A stretch of 36,531 nucleotides of DNA from Caldilineaceae bacterium (GCA_018003515.1 JAGNDO010000054.1:1-36531), one strand, 5' to 3'. Numbered from the stretch's first letter, positions 23,094 to 32,368 are shown. Notes: generated from the letters alone by a model not told the origin. Program-made: numbers and translations.

Positions 23094-23134
23094 AACGGCG
23101 GGAACCCGGTCCTCTGCGCCAACGTTTCCTCCAC

Positions 23135-23998
23135 ATGACCCAGCCTTCCGCAGCATCCCATTCCTCAAAATTAACCCGGCGGCGTTTTTTGCAGATGATG
23201 GCCGGCAGCGTGACCCTGGCCGGGGGCGGCGGATTTTACACCCGCTTTGTGGAACCGGGCTGGCTGGACGTGACCCAGATCCCCCTGGTCATCTCCGGTC
23301 TGGCCCCGACCCTGGCCGGTCTGCGCATGGCCCAGATCTCCGACATCCACCTCAGCCAGCACACCAGCCCCCAGCGCCTTTTGGACGCGGTGGACGCGGT
23401 CAACAAGTTGGCCCCGGATCTGATCCTGATCACCGGGGACTTTGTGGGGGGCAGCGCGCAATTTGGCCCCGGTCTGATCGATCCCCTGCGTCAATTGACG
23501 GCCCCTGCCTTTGCCATCCTTGGCAACCATGACCATTGGACGGGCGTGGAACGCATTGGCGGTTATTTGGCCGAGACACCGGTCACTTTGTTGCGCAATC
23601 AGGGGGTTTCCGTGGCCGATGGCCTTTGGCTGGCCGGGATCGATGATGTATGGGCCGGACGCCCGGATCTGAGTGCGGCCGTGCGGGACGCCCCAGCCGG
23701 TGCCACCACCCTGCTCATGGCCCACGAGCCGGACTATTTCGACCAGGTGATCGCAGCGGACGCGCCCGTGGCGGTCCAGTTCAGCGGTCACAGCCACGGC
23801 GGACAGGTGCGGCTGCCGGGGATCGGTGCGCCCGTCCTGCCCTATTTGGGCCAGAAGTATCCCATTGGGCTGCGGGCTGTGGGCCAGCGTCAGGTCTACA
23901 CCAACCGGGGGCTGGGCGTGTGGCCCCTGCCCTATCGCTTCAACTGCCGTCCGGAGATCACCCTTTTCGTCCTGGAAGCACCCCTACTGCCTGGATGA
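23135..23998 (+). CDS. Tat-exported metallophosphoesterase
   Basis: The product has 287 residues. A twin-arginine signal (TRRRFLQ, R15-R16) and a hydrophobic stretch to about residue 35 direct export of the folded protein. The calcineurin-like motifs are complete: D70 and H72 in ISDIH, G101-D102, G130-N131-H132-D133 and GHSHGGQ near 208. The closest known group is YkuE/LpxG-like phosphohydrolases, which act on lipid-linked pyrophosphates or membrane phospholipids; the exact substrate is unknown. The ribosome site is weak and the gene follows the repeat element. Confidence 0.92.
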   Translation: MTQPSAASHSSKLTRRRFLQMMAGSVTLAGGGGFYTRFVEPGWLDVTQIPLVISGLAPTLAGLRMAQISDIHLSQHTSPQRLLDAVDAVNKLAPDLILITGDFVGGSAQFGPGLIDPLRQLTAPAFAILGNHDHWTGVERIGGYLAETPVTLLRNQGVSVADGLWLAGIDDVWAGRPDLSAAVRDAPAGATTLLMAHEPDYFDQVIAADAPVAVQFSGHSHGGQVRLPGIGAPVLPYLGQKYPIGLRAVGQRQVYTNRGLGVWPLPYRFNCRPEITLFVLEAPLLPG

Positions 23999-24059
23999 CC
24001 CTGAGCGGGTATACTGGCCGAACAAACAGAACAACTTCACCGGGATTTAGCTCATTTGT

Positions 24060-24088
24060 TTGACCTAACCCTCTGCGTGTGATAGACT
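24060..24088 (+). promoter_or_regulatory. Sigma70 promoter for ftsH
   Basis: TTGACC (24060-24065) and TAGACT (24083-24088) have an ideal 17-nt spacer, 43 nt before the ftsH start. Confidence 0.55.
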
Positions 24089-24130
24089 GCGCAGAACGCT
24101 AAAGTCCAGTATCGCCCTTGAGGAAATGGC

Positions 24131-26104
24131 ATGAATTCGCAACGATTACGCAACAGTTCCATCTACATCCTGCTGCTTTTGGCCTTGGCGGCTTTTCTCT
24201 ACACCTCCCTGGCTCAACGCTCGGCAACCCCGGCGGCCACCATCTCCATGGGCCAGATCGCTGCCTTGATCCGATCCGGTGATGTGGACCAGATCGCCAT
24301 CCAGGGGGACCAACTGTTCATCGTCAAACGCAACGGCGAGCAGATCACCTCCCTCAAGGAGAACGGCATCGGGTTGATCAGCATTCTGGAAGATTTGGGC
24401 GTCCCCCAAGAGCAGTTAAAGAACGTGGACATCCGGGTCGTGGAGCTGACCGGCTGGGCCAGGTGGGGCGGATTGGTCCTTTCCCTGCTGCCCCTGCTGC
24501 TGATTGGGCTCTTCTTTTTCTTCATTTTGCGCCAGGCCCAAGGGGCCGGCAACCAGGCGTTTAGCTTTGGCAAGAGCAAGGCCCGCATGTTCACCGGGGA
24601 TAAACCCACGGTCACCTTTGACGATGTGGCGGGCAACGAAGAGGCCAAGCAGGAGCTGGAAGAAGTGGTAGAGTTCCTCAAGGAGCCGCAGAAATTCGCC
24701 ACATTGGGTGCGCGTATCCCCAAAGGTGTGCTGCTGGTCGGTCCTCCGGGCACGGGCAAAACCTTGGTGGCCAAGGCCGTCTCTGGCGAGGCTGGCGTGC
24801 CCTTTTTCAACATCTCCGGCTCGGAATTTGTGGAGATGTTTGTGGGTGTGGGGGCCAGCCGGGTGCGAGATCTCTTCGAGCAGGCCAAGAAGAATTCCCC
24901 CTGCATCATCTTTATCGACGAAATCGACGCCGTGGGCCGTCACCGTGGGGCCGGCATGGGCGGCTCCCACGACGAGCGGGAGCAGACCCTCAACCAGATC
25001 CTGGTGGAGATGGACGGCTTCGACACGGACACCAACATCATCATCATCGCCGCCACCAACCGCCCGGACATCCTGGACCCAGCCCTGCTCCGCCCCGGCC
25101 GGTTTGACCGCCGGGTGACCATGGATGCGCCGGATGTCAAGGGCCGGCGGGCCATTTTGGACGTGCATGTCAAGGGCAAGCCCCTGGCCTCGGATGTAGA
25201 TTTGGATATTGTGGCCAAGCAAACCCCCGGCTTTGTGGGGGCGGACATCGAAAACCTGGTCAACGAGGCCGCCATCCTGGCCGCCCGGCGCAACCGGCGC
25301 TCAGTCAGCCTGGCCGAATTCCAAGAGGCCATCGAGCGGGTGCTGATGGGGCCAGAACGCCACAGCCGTCTGATTTCCCCCAGAGAGAAAGAGATCGTGG
25401 CCTATCACGAAGCTGGCCATGCCCTGCTCATGTACTATCTGCCCGGCCATGATCCGGTCCACAAGATCACCATCGTGCCCCGAGGCATGGCCGGGGGCTA
25501 CACCATGAGCATCCCCGAAGAAGAGGGCCACCGCATCACCACGGTGGAACACTTTGAAGATCAACTGGCTGCCCTGTTGGGCGGACGGGTGGCGGAAGAA
25601 GTACGCTTTGCGGACATCACCACCGGGGCCAGCAACGATCTGGAGCGAGTCACCGGCATGGCCCGATCCATGGTCACCCAGTGGGGCATGAGCGCTATTT
25701 TGGGACCGATCCAATATGGTCAGCGGGAAGACATGGTCTTCATGGGCCGCACCATCCATGAGTATCGCAACTATAGCGACAAAACCGCCAAAGTCATCGA
25801 TGAAGAGGTGCGGCGGCTTGTGGACGAAGCCCACCGGCGCGCCACGCAGATTGTCACCGAGTACAGGGACAAGCTTGATCTGGTGGCCCTGCGCTTGCTG
25901 GAAGTCGAGACCGTCATGGCCGAAGAGTTTGAACAGTTGATGGCCCCCAACTATGTCCCGACCCCGGTGGCTTCGCCCGATCAGACCCACGCCATCTCTC
26001 CCGCAGAGAGCGAAAATGTAGCCAGAGGCAAGCGCCGGGCCGAAGAGGAAGATCGTTCCGACAAAGGCGTCAGTCTGGGCGGAAGCCTGCCTGCGCCCGC
26101 CTAA
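24131..26104 (+). CDS. ftsH: ATP-dependent membrane zinc protease FtsH
   Basis: The protein has 657 residues. FtsH is a hexameric membrane-anchored AAA+ protease that degrades misfolded membrane proteins and regulators. Two membrane helices (about 9-28 and 115-137) flank a small extracytoplasmic domain. The AAA module has Walker A GPPGTGKT at 204-211, Walker [10 protein letters not shown], the arginine-finger region RPGRFDR, and the pore motif [10 protein letters not shown]. The zinc site is H426-E427-x2-H430 with a later Asp. The C-terminal tail is acidic and low in conservation. ATG 24131 follows GAGGAAA. A strong terminator closes the unit, so it is probably monocistronic. Confidence 0.98.
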   Translation: MNSQRLRNSSIYILLLLALAAFLYTSLAQRSATPAATISMGQIAALIRSGDVDQIAIQGDQLFIVKRNGEQITSLKENGIGLISILEDLGVPQEQLKNVDIRVVELTGWARWGGLVLSLLPLLLIGLFFFFILRQAQGAGNQAFSFGKSKARMFTGDKPTVTFDDVAGNEEAKQELEEVVEFLKEPQKFATLGARIPKGVLLVGPPGTGKTLVAKAVSGEAGVPFFNISGSEFVEMFVGVGASRVRDLFEQAKKNSPCIIFIDEIDAVGRHRGAGMGGSHDEREQTLNQILVEMDGFDTDTNIIIIAATNRPDILDPALLRPGRFDRRVTMDAPDVKGRRAILDVHVKGKPLASDVDLDIVAKQTPGFVGADIENLVNEAAILAARRNRRSVSLAEFQEAIERVLMGPERHSRLISPREKEIVAYHEAGHALLMYYLPGHDPVHKITIVPRGMAGGYTMSIPEEEGHRITTVEHFEDQLAALLGGRVAEEVRFADITTGASNDLERVTGMARSMVTQWGMSAILGPIQYGQREDMVFMGRTIHEYRNYSDKTAKVIDEEVRRLVDEAHRRATQIVTEYRDKLDLVALRLLEVETVMAEEFEQLMAPNYVPTPVASPDQTHAISPAESENVARGKRRAEEEDRSDKGVSLGGSLPAPA

Positions 26105-26123
26105 CTATAGCCTGTCATCTTTC

Positions 26124-26159
26124 AAAGGCCCCGCCATCCCAGCGGGGCCTTTGTGTTTT
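26124..26159 (+). terminator. Intrinsic terminator of ftsH
   Basis: The 11-bp stem AAAGGCCCCGC/GCGGGGCCTTT (26124-26134 and 26142-26152) with a 7-nt loop is followed by GTGTTTT, 20 nt after the stop codon. Confidence 0.88.
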
Positions 26160-26184
26160 GCCCCCGATCACCCATGCCCTGCCC

Positions 26185-26877
26185 ATGACCGCATTCCTCT
26201 ACAAACTCCACCGTCATCATGCGAACGGTTTGCCCCTCAGCCGCTGGGTGATCTTCTGGCTACTGCTGATGGCCGGCCTCTTCTGGCTGGGTTGGCTGCC
26301 CACAGATCCGGCCTGGGATCGGCCAGGGGCCGTGCTGGGCGTGCTGGCGGCGATTCTCCTGATCGGCGCGGGCTTTATCGCCAAACGTCGTCATTATGTC
26401 CACTTTCGGCCCCATCCAGAGCCTCAACTGACCCCTTCGCCCCTCTCGGCCCAAGAAAAAACGCCGGTCTGGGCCAGCGGACGCTTTGGCGTCCAGGGGA
26501 AACTGCGCCAATTCACCTGGCTGCAAGGCTACTATCGCACCTTCGCCACCCGGGAACATGCCATCATGTGCCTCTCCAGCCCCACTCGTTTTCTGCTCCT
26601 TGGCCGCTTGCCCGAGCAGGATCTGGGCATGTGGTACATCTTCATCCAGCCCGGGGACATGCGCCGGGTGCGCTTTGGCGAAGTTCGCTTTGGGAAAAAA
26701 GGCGGACCGGGTCTGGCCATAGACCATTTGCTGCATCTGCCCAAACGGGGTCGGTTTAGACCCGCTCGCACGTTGCGCGAAACCACCTATTTGGTCTGCG
26801 AAAATGGCGCTGACGCCGCCCGTCTCCTTGCGGATCTGCGCCACGATCTGCCCCCCCTTCCCCGCGCCACCGATTGA
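26185..26877 (+). CDS. Membrane protein of unknown family
   Basis: The product has 230 residues from ATG 26185; a TTG at 26158 lies in the terminator. Two hydrophobic helices near 21-42 and 49-67 (VIFWLLLMAGLFWLGWLPT and LGVLAAILLIGAGFIA) are followed by a basic, beta-rich cytoplasmic domain that has a conserved-looking GDMRRVRFGEVRFG core. I do not recognise the family. The gene is 4 nt from the UbiA gene, implying co-transcription and perhaps a shared role in membrane lipid or quinone metabolism (inference). Confidence 0.75.
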   Translation: MTAFLYKLHRHHANGLPLSRWVIFWLLLMAGLFWLGWLPTDPAWDRPGAVLGVLAAILLIGAGFIAKRRHYVHFRPHPEPQLTPSPLSAQEKTPVWASGRFGVQGKLRQFTWLQGYYRTFATREHAIMCLSSPTRFLLLGRLPEQDLGMWYIFIQPGDMRRVRFGEVRFGKKGGPGLAIDHLLHLPKRGRFRPARTLRETTYLVCENGADAARLLADLRHDLPPLPRATD

Positions 26878-26881
26878 CCCT

Positions 26882-27766
26882 ATGCCACTCAAAAAACAGC
26901 CATCAACCCCACCCCCTTTCTCCCCAGGGCACCGTTTGTGGGCCGGGCTGCGCCTGATGCGATTGAGCAACGCCCTGCCCGCGGCCGGTCTGGTCTGGCT
27001 GGGCGGACGGCTGGCCGGTGTTGTTCCCCTGTCCGGCGAGGTGGTCCTGGCCGCCGGGGCAATGGGCTGCATCACGGCCTATGGCTACGTCAGCAACGAC
27101 CTGGCGGACCTAGCCGAGGACCGCATCAACAAGCCGGACCGCCCCTTGCCCGCCGGGGCCGTGGGGCAAAAAACCGCCCGCCGGCTGGCCGCCCTCCTGG
27201 CCGGGCTGGGGCTGATTCTGGCCCTGAGGATTGGCATCGGGCCGGGTCTGGTGGCGGGGCTGGTCTTGGCTCTGCTGGCCCAATACAACCGGCGCTGGAA
27301 ATCCACAGCCGGTGGCGGCAATCTTCTGATCGGCGGGCTGGCCGGGGGAACCCTGCTCGTGGGCGGATACGCTGGGGCAGGGATGACCGGTCTCCTGGCC
27401 AACATTCTGCCCAGCGCCGTCCTCGTCACCTTCATCACCGCCCGGGAACTGCTCAAGACAGCGGAGGACGTGGCCGGAGACCGGATCGCGGGCAAGCGCA
27501 CCGCGGCCACGGTGCATGGCAGCCCTTGGGTGGTGCGCCGGGTGGCGATTCTGGCCGGTGTCACCGCCCTGTTCAGCCTGTTGCCCGTGGTCGCTCTGGG
27601 CTATTCCTGGGCCTATTTCGCCATCATCGGCCTGGGGGTGGATGGGGTGCTGATCTACGCGGTGGCCTATCTTTGGGCGGATGCCAGCCCGGTACGGGTC
27701 AGCCACTGTTTGGCCTTGCTCAAGGGCAGTTATTTTGCCGGGCTGTTGGCCTTGCTTCTGGCTTGA
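26882..27766 (+). CDS. UbiA-family prenyltransferase
   Basis: The product has 294 residues and is an integral membrane enzyme that moves a polyprenyl group from its diphosphate to an acceptor. Both Asp-rich motifs are present: N72-D73-x2-D76-x3-D80 (followed by KPDRPLP) and KTAEDVAGDRIAGKRT near 200. About eight hydrophobic helices fill the rest. By eye it is closest to the geranylgeranylglycerol-phosphate synthase/UbiA-like branch rather than MenA or UbiA proper; acceptor and chain length are not assignable. ATG 26882 follows the previous stop by 4 nt. Confidence 0.88.
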   Translation: MPLKKQPSTPPPFSPGHRLWAGLRLMRLSNALPAAGLVWLGGRLAGVVPLSGEVVLAAGAMGCITAYGYVSNDLADLAEDRINKPDRPLPAGAVGQKTARRLAALLAGLGLILALRIGIGPGLVAGLVLALLAQYNRRWKSTAGGGNLLIGGLAGGTLLVGGYAGAGMTGLLANILPSAVLVTFITARELLKTAEDVAGDRIAGKRTAATVHGSPWVVRRVAILAGVTALFSLLPVVALGYSWAYFAIIGLGVDGVLIYAVAYLWADASPVRVSHCLALLKGSYFAGLLALLLA

Positions 27767-27769
27767 TCG

Positions 27770-27798
27770 TTGACGCCTTTTATAGGGTCTGCTACACT
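27770..27798 (+). promoter_or_regulatory. Sigma70 promoter for the Uma2 gene
   Basis: TTGACG (27770-27775) and TACACT (27793-27798) have a 17-nt spacer, 48 nt before ATG 27846. The -35 box begins 4 nt after the UbiA stop. Confidence 0.55.
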
Positions 27799-27845
27799 AT
27801 CATCAGTGCCTCGTCCCCCTTTTGTATTCAATTCTGGAGTTGCCA

Positions 27846-28553
27846 ATGACCGTCTCTCTCGCCCCACCCAAAATCGCTAAACCCATCAAGAAAAAGCAGA
27901 AGACTAGCACGCCTCCCCCCGTCCAGTCTCCCGTGCAATCTTCTGCCCAGCCGGAACCCTCCACCCCCTATGTCGCCTATCTGCGCGCTGCGGACGAACA
28001 TCCCCTGCTGCGGGTAGAATTGATCCAGGAGAAAATCCACATGTCCCCAGCCCCCCGTCCTAAGCATCAGCGCATTGCCATGAGCCTGTCGTTTCTGTTA
28101 AGGGCATTCTTGAAGGATCATGATATTGGCCTAATTTTGGCCAGCCCCATCGACGTCATCCTTTCCCCAAGACGCACGGTGGTGCAGCCGGACTTAGTCT
28201 TCGTGGCCAAAGATCGGATTGAAACGCTACTCACCGACACGGCCATCGTCGGCGCGCCGGACATGGTGGTGGAGATCCTCTCCCCGTCCACGGCCCAGAT
28301 CGACCGCACGTCCAAGCGGCAGACCTACGCCGAGCATGGGGTGAGCGAATACTGGCTGGTGGATGTGGACGCCCAGATTCTGGAACTTCACATCCTGTCC
28401 GAGGGCCGCTATACGGTGGCCGGCGCGTATACGCCGTTCGACATCATCGACGTCGGCCTCTTCGCCGAAGCCCGCATCCCAGTCGCCGAAATTTGGGCCG
28501 GATTCGAGATCATCCAGCCGGACCCTGAAAATTCCGGCATCAGAAGCGAGTAA
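27846..28553 (+). CDS. Uma2-family (DUF820) endonuclease-like protein
   Basis: The product has 235 residues from ATG 27846, with TGGAG upstream. After a basic Pro-rich N-terminus (1-40) the PD-(D/E)XK fold shows E59 in RVELIQ, D116 in QPDLVFV, E143 in VVEILSPST and K157 in DRTSKRQTYAEHG. The family is hugely expanded in Cyanobacteria and Chloroflexota and its biological role is unresolved; a nuclease activity is predicted from the fold. It stands 8 nt upstream of the deaminase gene. Confidence 0.92.
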   Translation: MTVSLAPPKIAKPIKKKQKTSTPPPVQSPVQSSAQPEPSTPYVAYLRAADEHPLLRVELIQEKIHMSPAPRPKHQRIAMSLSFLLRAFLKDHDIGLILASPIDVILSPRRTVVQPDLVFVAKDRIETLLTDTAIVGAPDMVVEILSPSTAQIDRTSKRQTYAEHGVSEYWLVDVDAQILELHILSEGRYTVAGAYTPFDIIDVGLFAEARIPVAEIWAGFEIIQPDPENSGIRSE

Positions 28554-28561
28554 ACCCCGCC

Positions 28562-29071
28562 ATGACCGACCCCATCCGCCCCTCTTGGGACGAGTATTTT
28601 ATGAAGATCGCCTTCAACGTGGCCGAGCGCAGCACCTGTGACCGGGCCCACGTGGGTGCGGTGATCGTACGCAACCGGCGCATGTTGACCACGGGCTACA
28701 ACGGCGCACCGGCCGGTTTGCCCCACTGCGACGAGATCGGCCACCTGCTCATCGACGACCACTGCGTGCGCACCCTACACGCGGAGCAGAACGCCATCAT
28801 CCAGGCCGCGCTCCACGGGGTCAGCACCCAGGGCAGCACGATTTATGTCACCCACCAGCCCTGTCTTACGTGCGCCAAGATGATCATCAACGCCGGGGTG
28901 GAGCGGGTGGTCTACGCCGGCAACTATCCCGATGAAAACAGCCGTCAGTTCTTGAAAGACGCTGGCTTGACCTTGGTCCACCAGCCGTGGGAGCGGCCCG
29001 GGGATACGGTGTTTCATCCAAACGATGTACACAATAACGTAAGTTTTGCACAATCAGCGTCGGAATCGTGA
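28562..29071 (+). CDS. Deoxycytidylate deaminase (ComEB-like)
   Basis: The product has 169 residues. It converts dCMP to dUMP for thymidylate synthesis. The zinc site is H73-A-E75 and P-C101-x2-C104 (HAEQNAI and PCLTCAKMI). The nucleotide-recognition loop TGYNGAPAGLPHC is present. The C-terminal 20 residues (FHPNDVHNNVSFAQSASES) are unconserved. It is probably co-transcribed with the Uma2 gene. Confidence 0.93.
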   Translation: MTDPIRPSWDEYFMKIAFNVAERSTCDRAHVGAVIVRNRRMLTTGYNGAPAGLPHCDEIGHLLIDDHCVRTLHAEQNAIIQAALHGVSTQGSTIYVTHQPCLTCAKMIINAGVERVVYAGNYPDENSRQFLKDAGLTLVHQPWERPGDTVFHPNDVHNNVSFAQSASES

Positions 29072-29456
29072 AAAAGTGCAAAAAATGAATGGCTGGAACA
29101 AACAAACTTTGGACGAACTCCATCGAACAGAGTTGTAGCCAACTCAAATCAGCATCAATTCAACGAGCTTGTCAACATAATCGCAATGGTTCTGACAGAT
29201 CTTGGCCTGAATCAACGGTTTATGACAATCGATTCGAGGTTTTAGTGTCAATTACCCAACACGATGGGCAGATTCATCGTTTGGGGTCCGAATTGACCAT
29301 TCGTTTTTGGCGATTATTGAGCAGATCTGTCTCTGGTTGCACAAAAGTTACGATAATTAAGAATTGAGAGTGGAAAATTGAAAATTGAAAATGTCGTGTC
29401 AAACACTATCCATTTTCAATTTCCTACTCTCAATTTTCCATTGAAAGCGAAGCGGC
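29072..29456. other. Gene-free 385-nt stretch
   Basis: An ORF at 29089-29367 has no recognisable domain and its codon usage differs from that of real neighbours, so I do not call it. Different frames show protein-like runs (NELVNIIAMVLTDLGLNQRF, then VLVSITQHDGQIHRLGSE), which may be remains of one frameshifted gene. The last third is a GAAAATT repeat hairpin. Confidence 0.4.
29361..29445. repeat. GAAAATT heptad hairpin
   Basis: GGAAAATTGAAAATTGAAAATG (three heptads) is answered by CATTTTCAATTT and CTCAATTTTCCATT in the opposite sense. It fills the space directly upstream of the GH1 start, which has no strong ribosome site. Confidence 0.75.
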
Positions 29457-30767
29457 ATGCTGAATTTTCCGAAAGATTTCCTGTGGGGCACGGCCTCCGC
29501 CTCCCATCAAGTTGAGGGCGATAACCGCAACTCCCAGTGGTGGGAATTCGAGCAGCAGCCCGCCGCCATCTGGCACGGGGATCGCAGTGGGTTGGCGTGC
29601 GATTGGTGGCACAACACGGACGGCCATCGGGACGGTGACTTCGACCGCATGGCGGATCTGCACCAAAACGCTCACCGATTGAGCATCGAATGGAGCCGGA
29701 TCGAGCCGGAGCCGGGGCGTTTTGACCCGGCGGCCATTGACCGTTACCGGGCCATGCTGGGCGGCCTGCGGGATCGGGGCATCCGCCCCTTGGTCACTCT
29801 GCATCATTTCAGTGACCCGCTCTGGTTTGTGAAAGCGGGCGGCTGGGAGTCGTCGGACAGCCCGTTTCTCTTCCGCAGATACGTTGACTATGCGATCATG
29901 GGCTTGCGAGATCTGTGCGACTTCTGGTTTACCATCAACGAGCCAATGGTCTTCGCCGCCCAGGGTTGGGCACGGGGCGTCTTTCCGCCGGGCAAGCAGA
30001 ACATCCTGGCCGCGGTGAAGGTGGTCAAGCATCAGCTTTTGGCCCACGGCTTGGCCTACCAGCTCATCCACGAGCGCCAGCCGGACGCCGAGGTAGGCTA
30101 TGCGAAACACGTCCGCCTCTTCAACGGCCAGCGGGACGGCAACCCGTTTGATCGCTACGCCGCCGGGTTGAAACGCTGGATCTTCGAGCATGTGTGGGTC
30201 ACGGCCACGTGGGACGGGCGAATTCGTCCGCCCCTGGGGTGGGGCCAGCCCTTTGGCCCGTTGGAACGCAGCATGGATTTCCTGGGCCTCAACTACTACA
30301 CGGTTGACCAGACCCGCTTCTCTTTGAACCCGGTCAACCTGTTTGGCACGGAGTCCTTCCGCCCAAACAGTGAGCTTTCGGATAGTGGGCGGGATGGCCC
30401 CTTTGCCGAATATCGCCCAGATGGGCTGTATCAGGTCTGCCAGGAAGTGCGCCAGTTCAACCTGCCCGTCTATATCACCGAGAACGGGCTGCCCGACAGT
30501 GACGACAACCAACGCCCCCGCTGGCTGTTGGCCCATCTGCATCAACTGCACCGGGCCATCCAGTCTGGCGTGGATGTGCGGGGCTATTTCCATTGGACCC
30601 TGGTGGACAACTTCGAGTGGGCCGAGGGGTGGGGGCTGCGCTTTGGTCTATTCGAATTGGACCCTGTTACCCAGGAACGGACAGCCCGTCCTAGCGCCCG
30701 CCTCTATGGTGAGATCGCCCGGGACAACGGTATCACTCCCCAGATGCTAGAGCAGGTCGGTCTCTAA
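29457..30767 (+). CDS. Glycoside hydrolase family 1 (beta-glycosidase)
   Basis: The product has 436 residues forming a retaining (beta/alpha)8 enzyme. The acid/base is E162 in TINEP and the nucleophile E342 in YITENG. The N-terminus FLWGTASASHQVEG and the C-terminal WTLVDNFEWAEGW are diagnostic. There is no signal peptide, so it acts in the cytoplasm on imported beta-glucosides, galactosides or similar; specificity is not deducible. No transporter or regulator gene is beside it. ATG 29457 follows a repeat block. Confidence 0.95.
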   Translation: MLNFPKDFLWGTASASHQVEGDNRNSQWWEFEQQPAAIWHGDRSGLACDWWHNTDGHRDGDFDRMADLHQNAHRLSIEWSRIEPEPGRFDPAAIDRYRAMLGGLRDRGIRPLVTLHHFSDPLWFVKAGGWESSDSPFLFRRYVDYAIMGLRDLCDFWFTINEPMVFAAQGWARGVFPPGKQNILAAVKVVKHQLLAHGLAYQLIHERQPDAEVGYAKHVRLFNGQRDGNPFDRYAAGLKRWIFEHVWVTATWDGRIRPPLGWGQPFGPLERSMDFLGLNYYTVDQTRFSLNPVNLFGTESFRPNSELSDSGRDGPFAEYRPDGLYQVCQEVRQFNLPVYITENGLPDSDDNQRPRWLLAHLHQLHRAIQSGVDVRGYFHWTLVDNFEWAEGWGLRFGLFELDPVTQERTARPSARLYGEIARDNGITPQMLEQVGL

Positions 30768-30962
30768 CCTACAAAAGCTTGGGCAAGCCCAGCACCCCAG
30801 ACCTTACGCAGGGCAACACCCCGTAAGGTTGACAGGAAAATGAAAGCACACCAAACAGAAAGATGGACATATACTTGTTTCAGAAATGCGGCGCTCGCAT
30901 CTTCCGGCGGAGGGTTCTCCGCCTAATCCCATAGAATTCAAGTCATCAAAGGAGAAGGAAAT
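30768..30962. other. Intergenic region before mscL with small hairpins
   Basis: ACCTTACG (30810-30817) pairs with CGTAAGGT (30832-30839), and GGCGGA (30905-30910) pairs with TCCGCC further on. Either could end GH1 transcription; no U-run follows. No gene is visible. Confidence 0.35.
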
Positions 30963-31379
30963 TTGCTTAAGGAATTCAAAGATTTTATCATGCGGGGCAA
31001 TGTGTTGGATCTGGCAGTCGCCGTCATCATTGGCGCTGCCTTCGGGAAAATCGTTACCTCTTTTGTCAACGACATCATCATGCCGCCCATCGGGATGTTG
31101 TTGGGCGGCGTGAATTTCGGCGACCTGTATATCAACCTCTCCAACACGGCCTATGCCAGCCTGGCTGATGCCCAAGCTGCCGGGGCACCGACCATCAACT
31201 ATGGTCTGTTCTTCAACAGTATCATCGACTTCGTGATCATCGCCTTTGTGATCTTCATGGTGGTACGCACGGCCAACACCATGAAAAAGAAAGAAGTTGC
31301 CGCCCCCGTCGCTCCGCCAGCACCATCCAATCAGGAAAAATTGCTCGGCGAGATTCGCGACCTTTTGAAGAAGAAATAA
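30963..31379 (+). CDS. mscL: Large-conductance mechanosensitive channel
   Basis: The product has 138 residues from TTG 30963, supported by AAGGAG at 30949-30954. A short amphipathic N-terminal helix ([12 protein letters not shown]) leads to TM1 ([19 protein letters not shown]) and TM2 (near 78-100), separated by a periplasmic loop and followed by a charged helix ([17 protein letters not shown]). The homopentamer opens under membrane tension to release solutes. A small hairpin GGCGGA/TCCGCC lies upstream, role unknown. Confidence 0.96.
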   Translation: MLKEFKDFIMRGNVLDLAVAVIIGAAFGKIVTSFVNDIIMPPIGMLLGGVNFGDLYINLSNTAYASLADAQAAGAPTINYGLFFNSIIDFVIIAFVIFMVVRTANTMKKKEVAAPVAPPAPSNQEKLLGEIRDLLKKK

Positions 31380-31454
31380 CAGAAACCCTTTTTTTTTGGA
31401 CAGAGCATCGTGCCGATTGTCCTCCACCATTTTTTTCGAAAGGAAAATTACAAC

Positions 31455-31862
31455 ATGTCATTGCCTATCGCAAAAGTCCGGGGTATTACCGAAGAATTGG
31501 CCGCATCCATGAAGGAAATGGGCTTCAAAACCAGTGACGATCTGCTGGCCGCGGGTCGCACCCCTGCCGGGCGCAAGGAATTGGCCGCCAAGTTGGGCGT
31601 GGACGGCAAGGATCTGCTGGTATTGGTCAACCATGCCGATCTGGCCCGGGTCACCGGCATCGGCGAAGTCTTCTCCAATCTGCTGGAAGAGGCCGGGGTG
31701 GACACGGTTGTCGAACTGGCCGGCCGGCGAGCCGACAACCTGCTGACCAAGATGACCGAAGTCAACAGCACCACCAACGTCGCCAAGCGCCTGCCGGTCA
31801 TCTCCCAGGTCGAGGGCTGGGTCGCTCAGGCCAAGGAATTGGACCGGGGTATCGAGTACTAA
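31455..31862 (+). CDS. DUF4332 helix-hairpin-helix protein
   Basis: The product has 135 residues from ATG 31455 (AGGAAAA upstream). Two helix-hairpin-helix segments are visible (IAKVRGITEELAASMKEMGF at 5-24 and LARVTGIGEVFSNLLEEAGV at 63-82), as in DUF4332 proteins, which are predicted to bind DNA non-specifically. The role is unknown; nothing in the neighbourhood assigns it. The last residues RGIEY and the stop are written in the ATCGAGT repeat that continues downstream as a hairpin. Confidence 0.82.
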   Translation: MSLPIAKVRGITEELAASMKEMGFKTSDDLLAAGRTPAGRKELAAKLGVDGKDLLVLVNHADLARVTGIGEVFSNLLEEAGVDTVVELAGRRADNLLTKMTEVNSTTNVAKRLPVISQVEGWVAQAKELDRGIEY

Positions 31863-31866
31863 AATT

Positions 31867-31920
31867 ATCGAGTATCGAGTATTGAACGTGGTCAAGCACG
31901 TTCAATACTCGATACTCGAT
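31867..31920. repeat. Perfect 24-bp hairpin of ATCGAGT heptads
   Basis: The arms 31867-31890 and 31897-31920 are exact reverse complements with a 6-nt loop. They start 5 nt after the DUF4332 stop and end 11 nt before the trp promoter, insulating the two units. Confidence 0.85.
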
Positions 31921-31931
31921 ACACGATATGT

Positions 31932-31960
31932 TTGACATCCGCCCCCATTCCAAGTATAGT
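31932..31960 (+). promoter_or_regulatory. Strong sigma70 promoter of the trp operon
   Basis: Consensus TTGACA (31932-31937), a 17-nt spacer and TATAGT (31955-31960). Transcription would start near 31967, at the 5' edge of the T-box leader. Confidence 0.85.
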
Positions 31961-31967
31961 ACCTCCA

Positions 31968-32345
31968 CAATCGAGCTATACCGACGTTGAACCGGAATAG
32001 TAGCGGCCAAAGCGGGTTTCAGAGAGTCTCCGGCAGGTGGAAAGGGGACAACAGCGCAGGCGGTGAATGGGCCGGGGAGTCGAGCGCCGAACCAGCGGGA
32101 ATTTTCTCGCCCAGTAGGACGCTCCGGAGACGCCACCGTTATCTGGGCGCTGAGGATCGGGTTTACCCCCCGTCCTCGATGAGTGAGACTGGCGCAATCC
32201 CTGTTTTCTCACAGGGATTTTTTATTTCCGAGAGTTGTCGGAACAGCCGGTCTAAGCGGGGTGGCACCGCGGGGCATTGAACATCAGCCCTCGTCCCCAA
32301 AGGCAGAGCGTCAGCTTTGCGTTTGGGTGGCGGGGGCTTTTTTTG
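31968..32345 (+). ncRNA. Tryptophan T-box leader (tRNA-sensing riboswitch)
   Basis: The leader has the T-box landmarks in order: AG-bulge motif AGAGAGTC (32021-32028), specifier loop GGTGAA followed by TGG (32068-32070), Stem II pairing CGCCCAG/CTGGGCG, a Stem IIA/B-like GAGGATCGGG/CCCCCGTCCTC, and the T-box sequence GGGGTGGCACCGCGG (32258-32272). The specifier UGG means it reads uncharged tRNA-Trp. Binding should favour the antiterminator and let transcription enter trpE; charged tRNA leaves the terminator to form. An extra stem with a U-run lies at 32196-32223. Confidence 0.9.
32287..32345 (+). terminator. T-box regulated terminator
   Basis: A long imperfect stem (GCCCTCGTCCCC... against ...GGGTGGCGGGGGC) is followed by seven T residues (32338-32344). 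It begins right after the T-box antiterminator sequence, as the mechanism requires. Confidence 0.85.
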
Positions 32346-32368
32346 TTGGTCGATTTGTTGGTCGGACT

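Noticed and set aside
29430-30593. 387-residue minus-strand open frame
   Set aside because: Antisense of the GH1 gene, which has both catalytic glutamates in frame.
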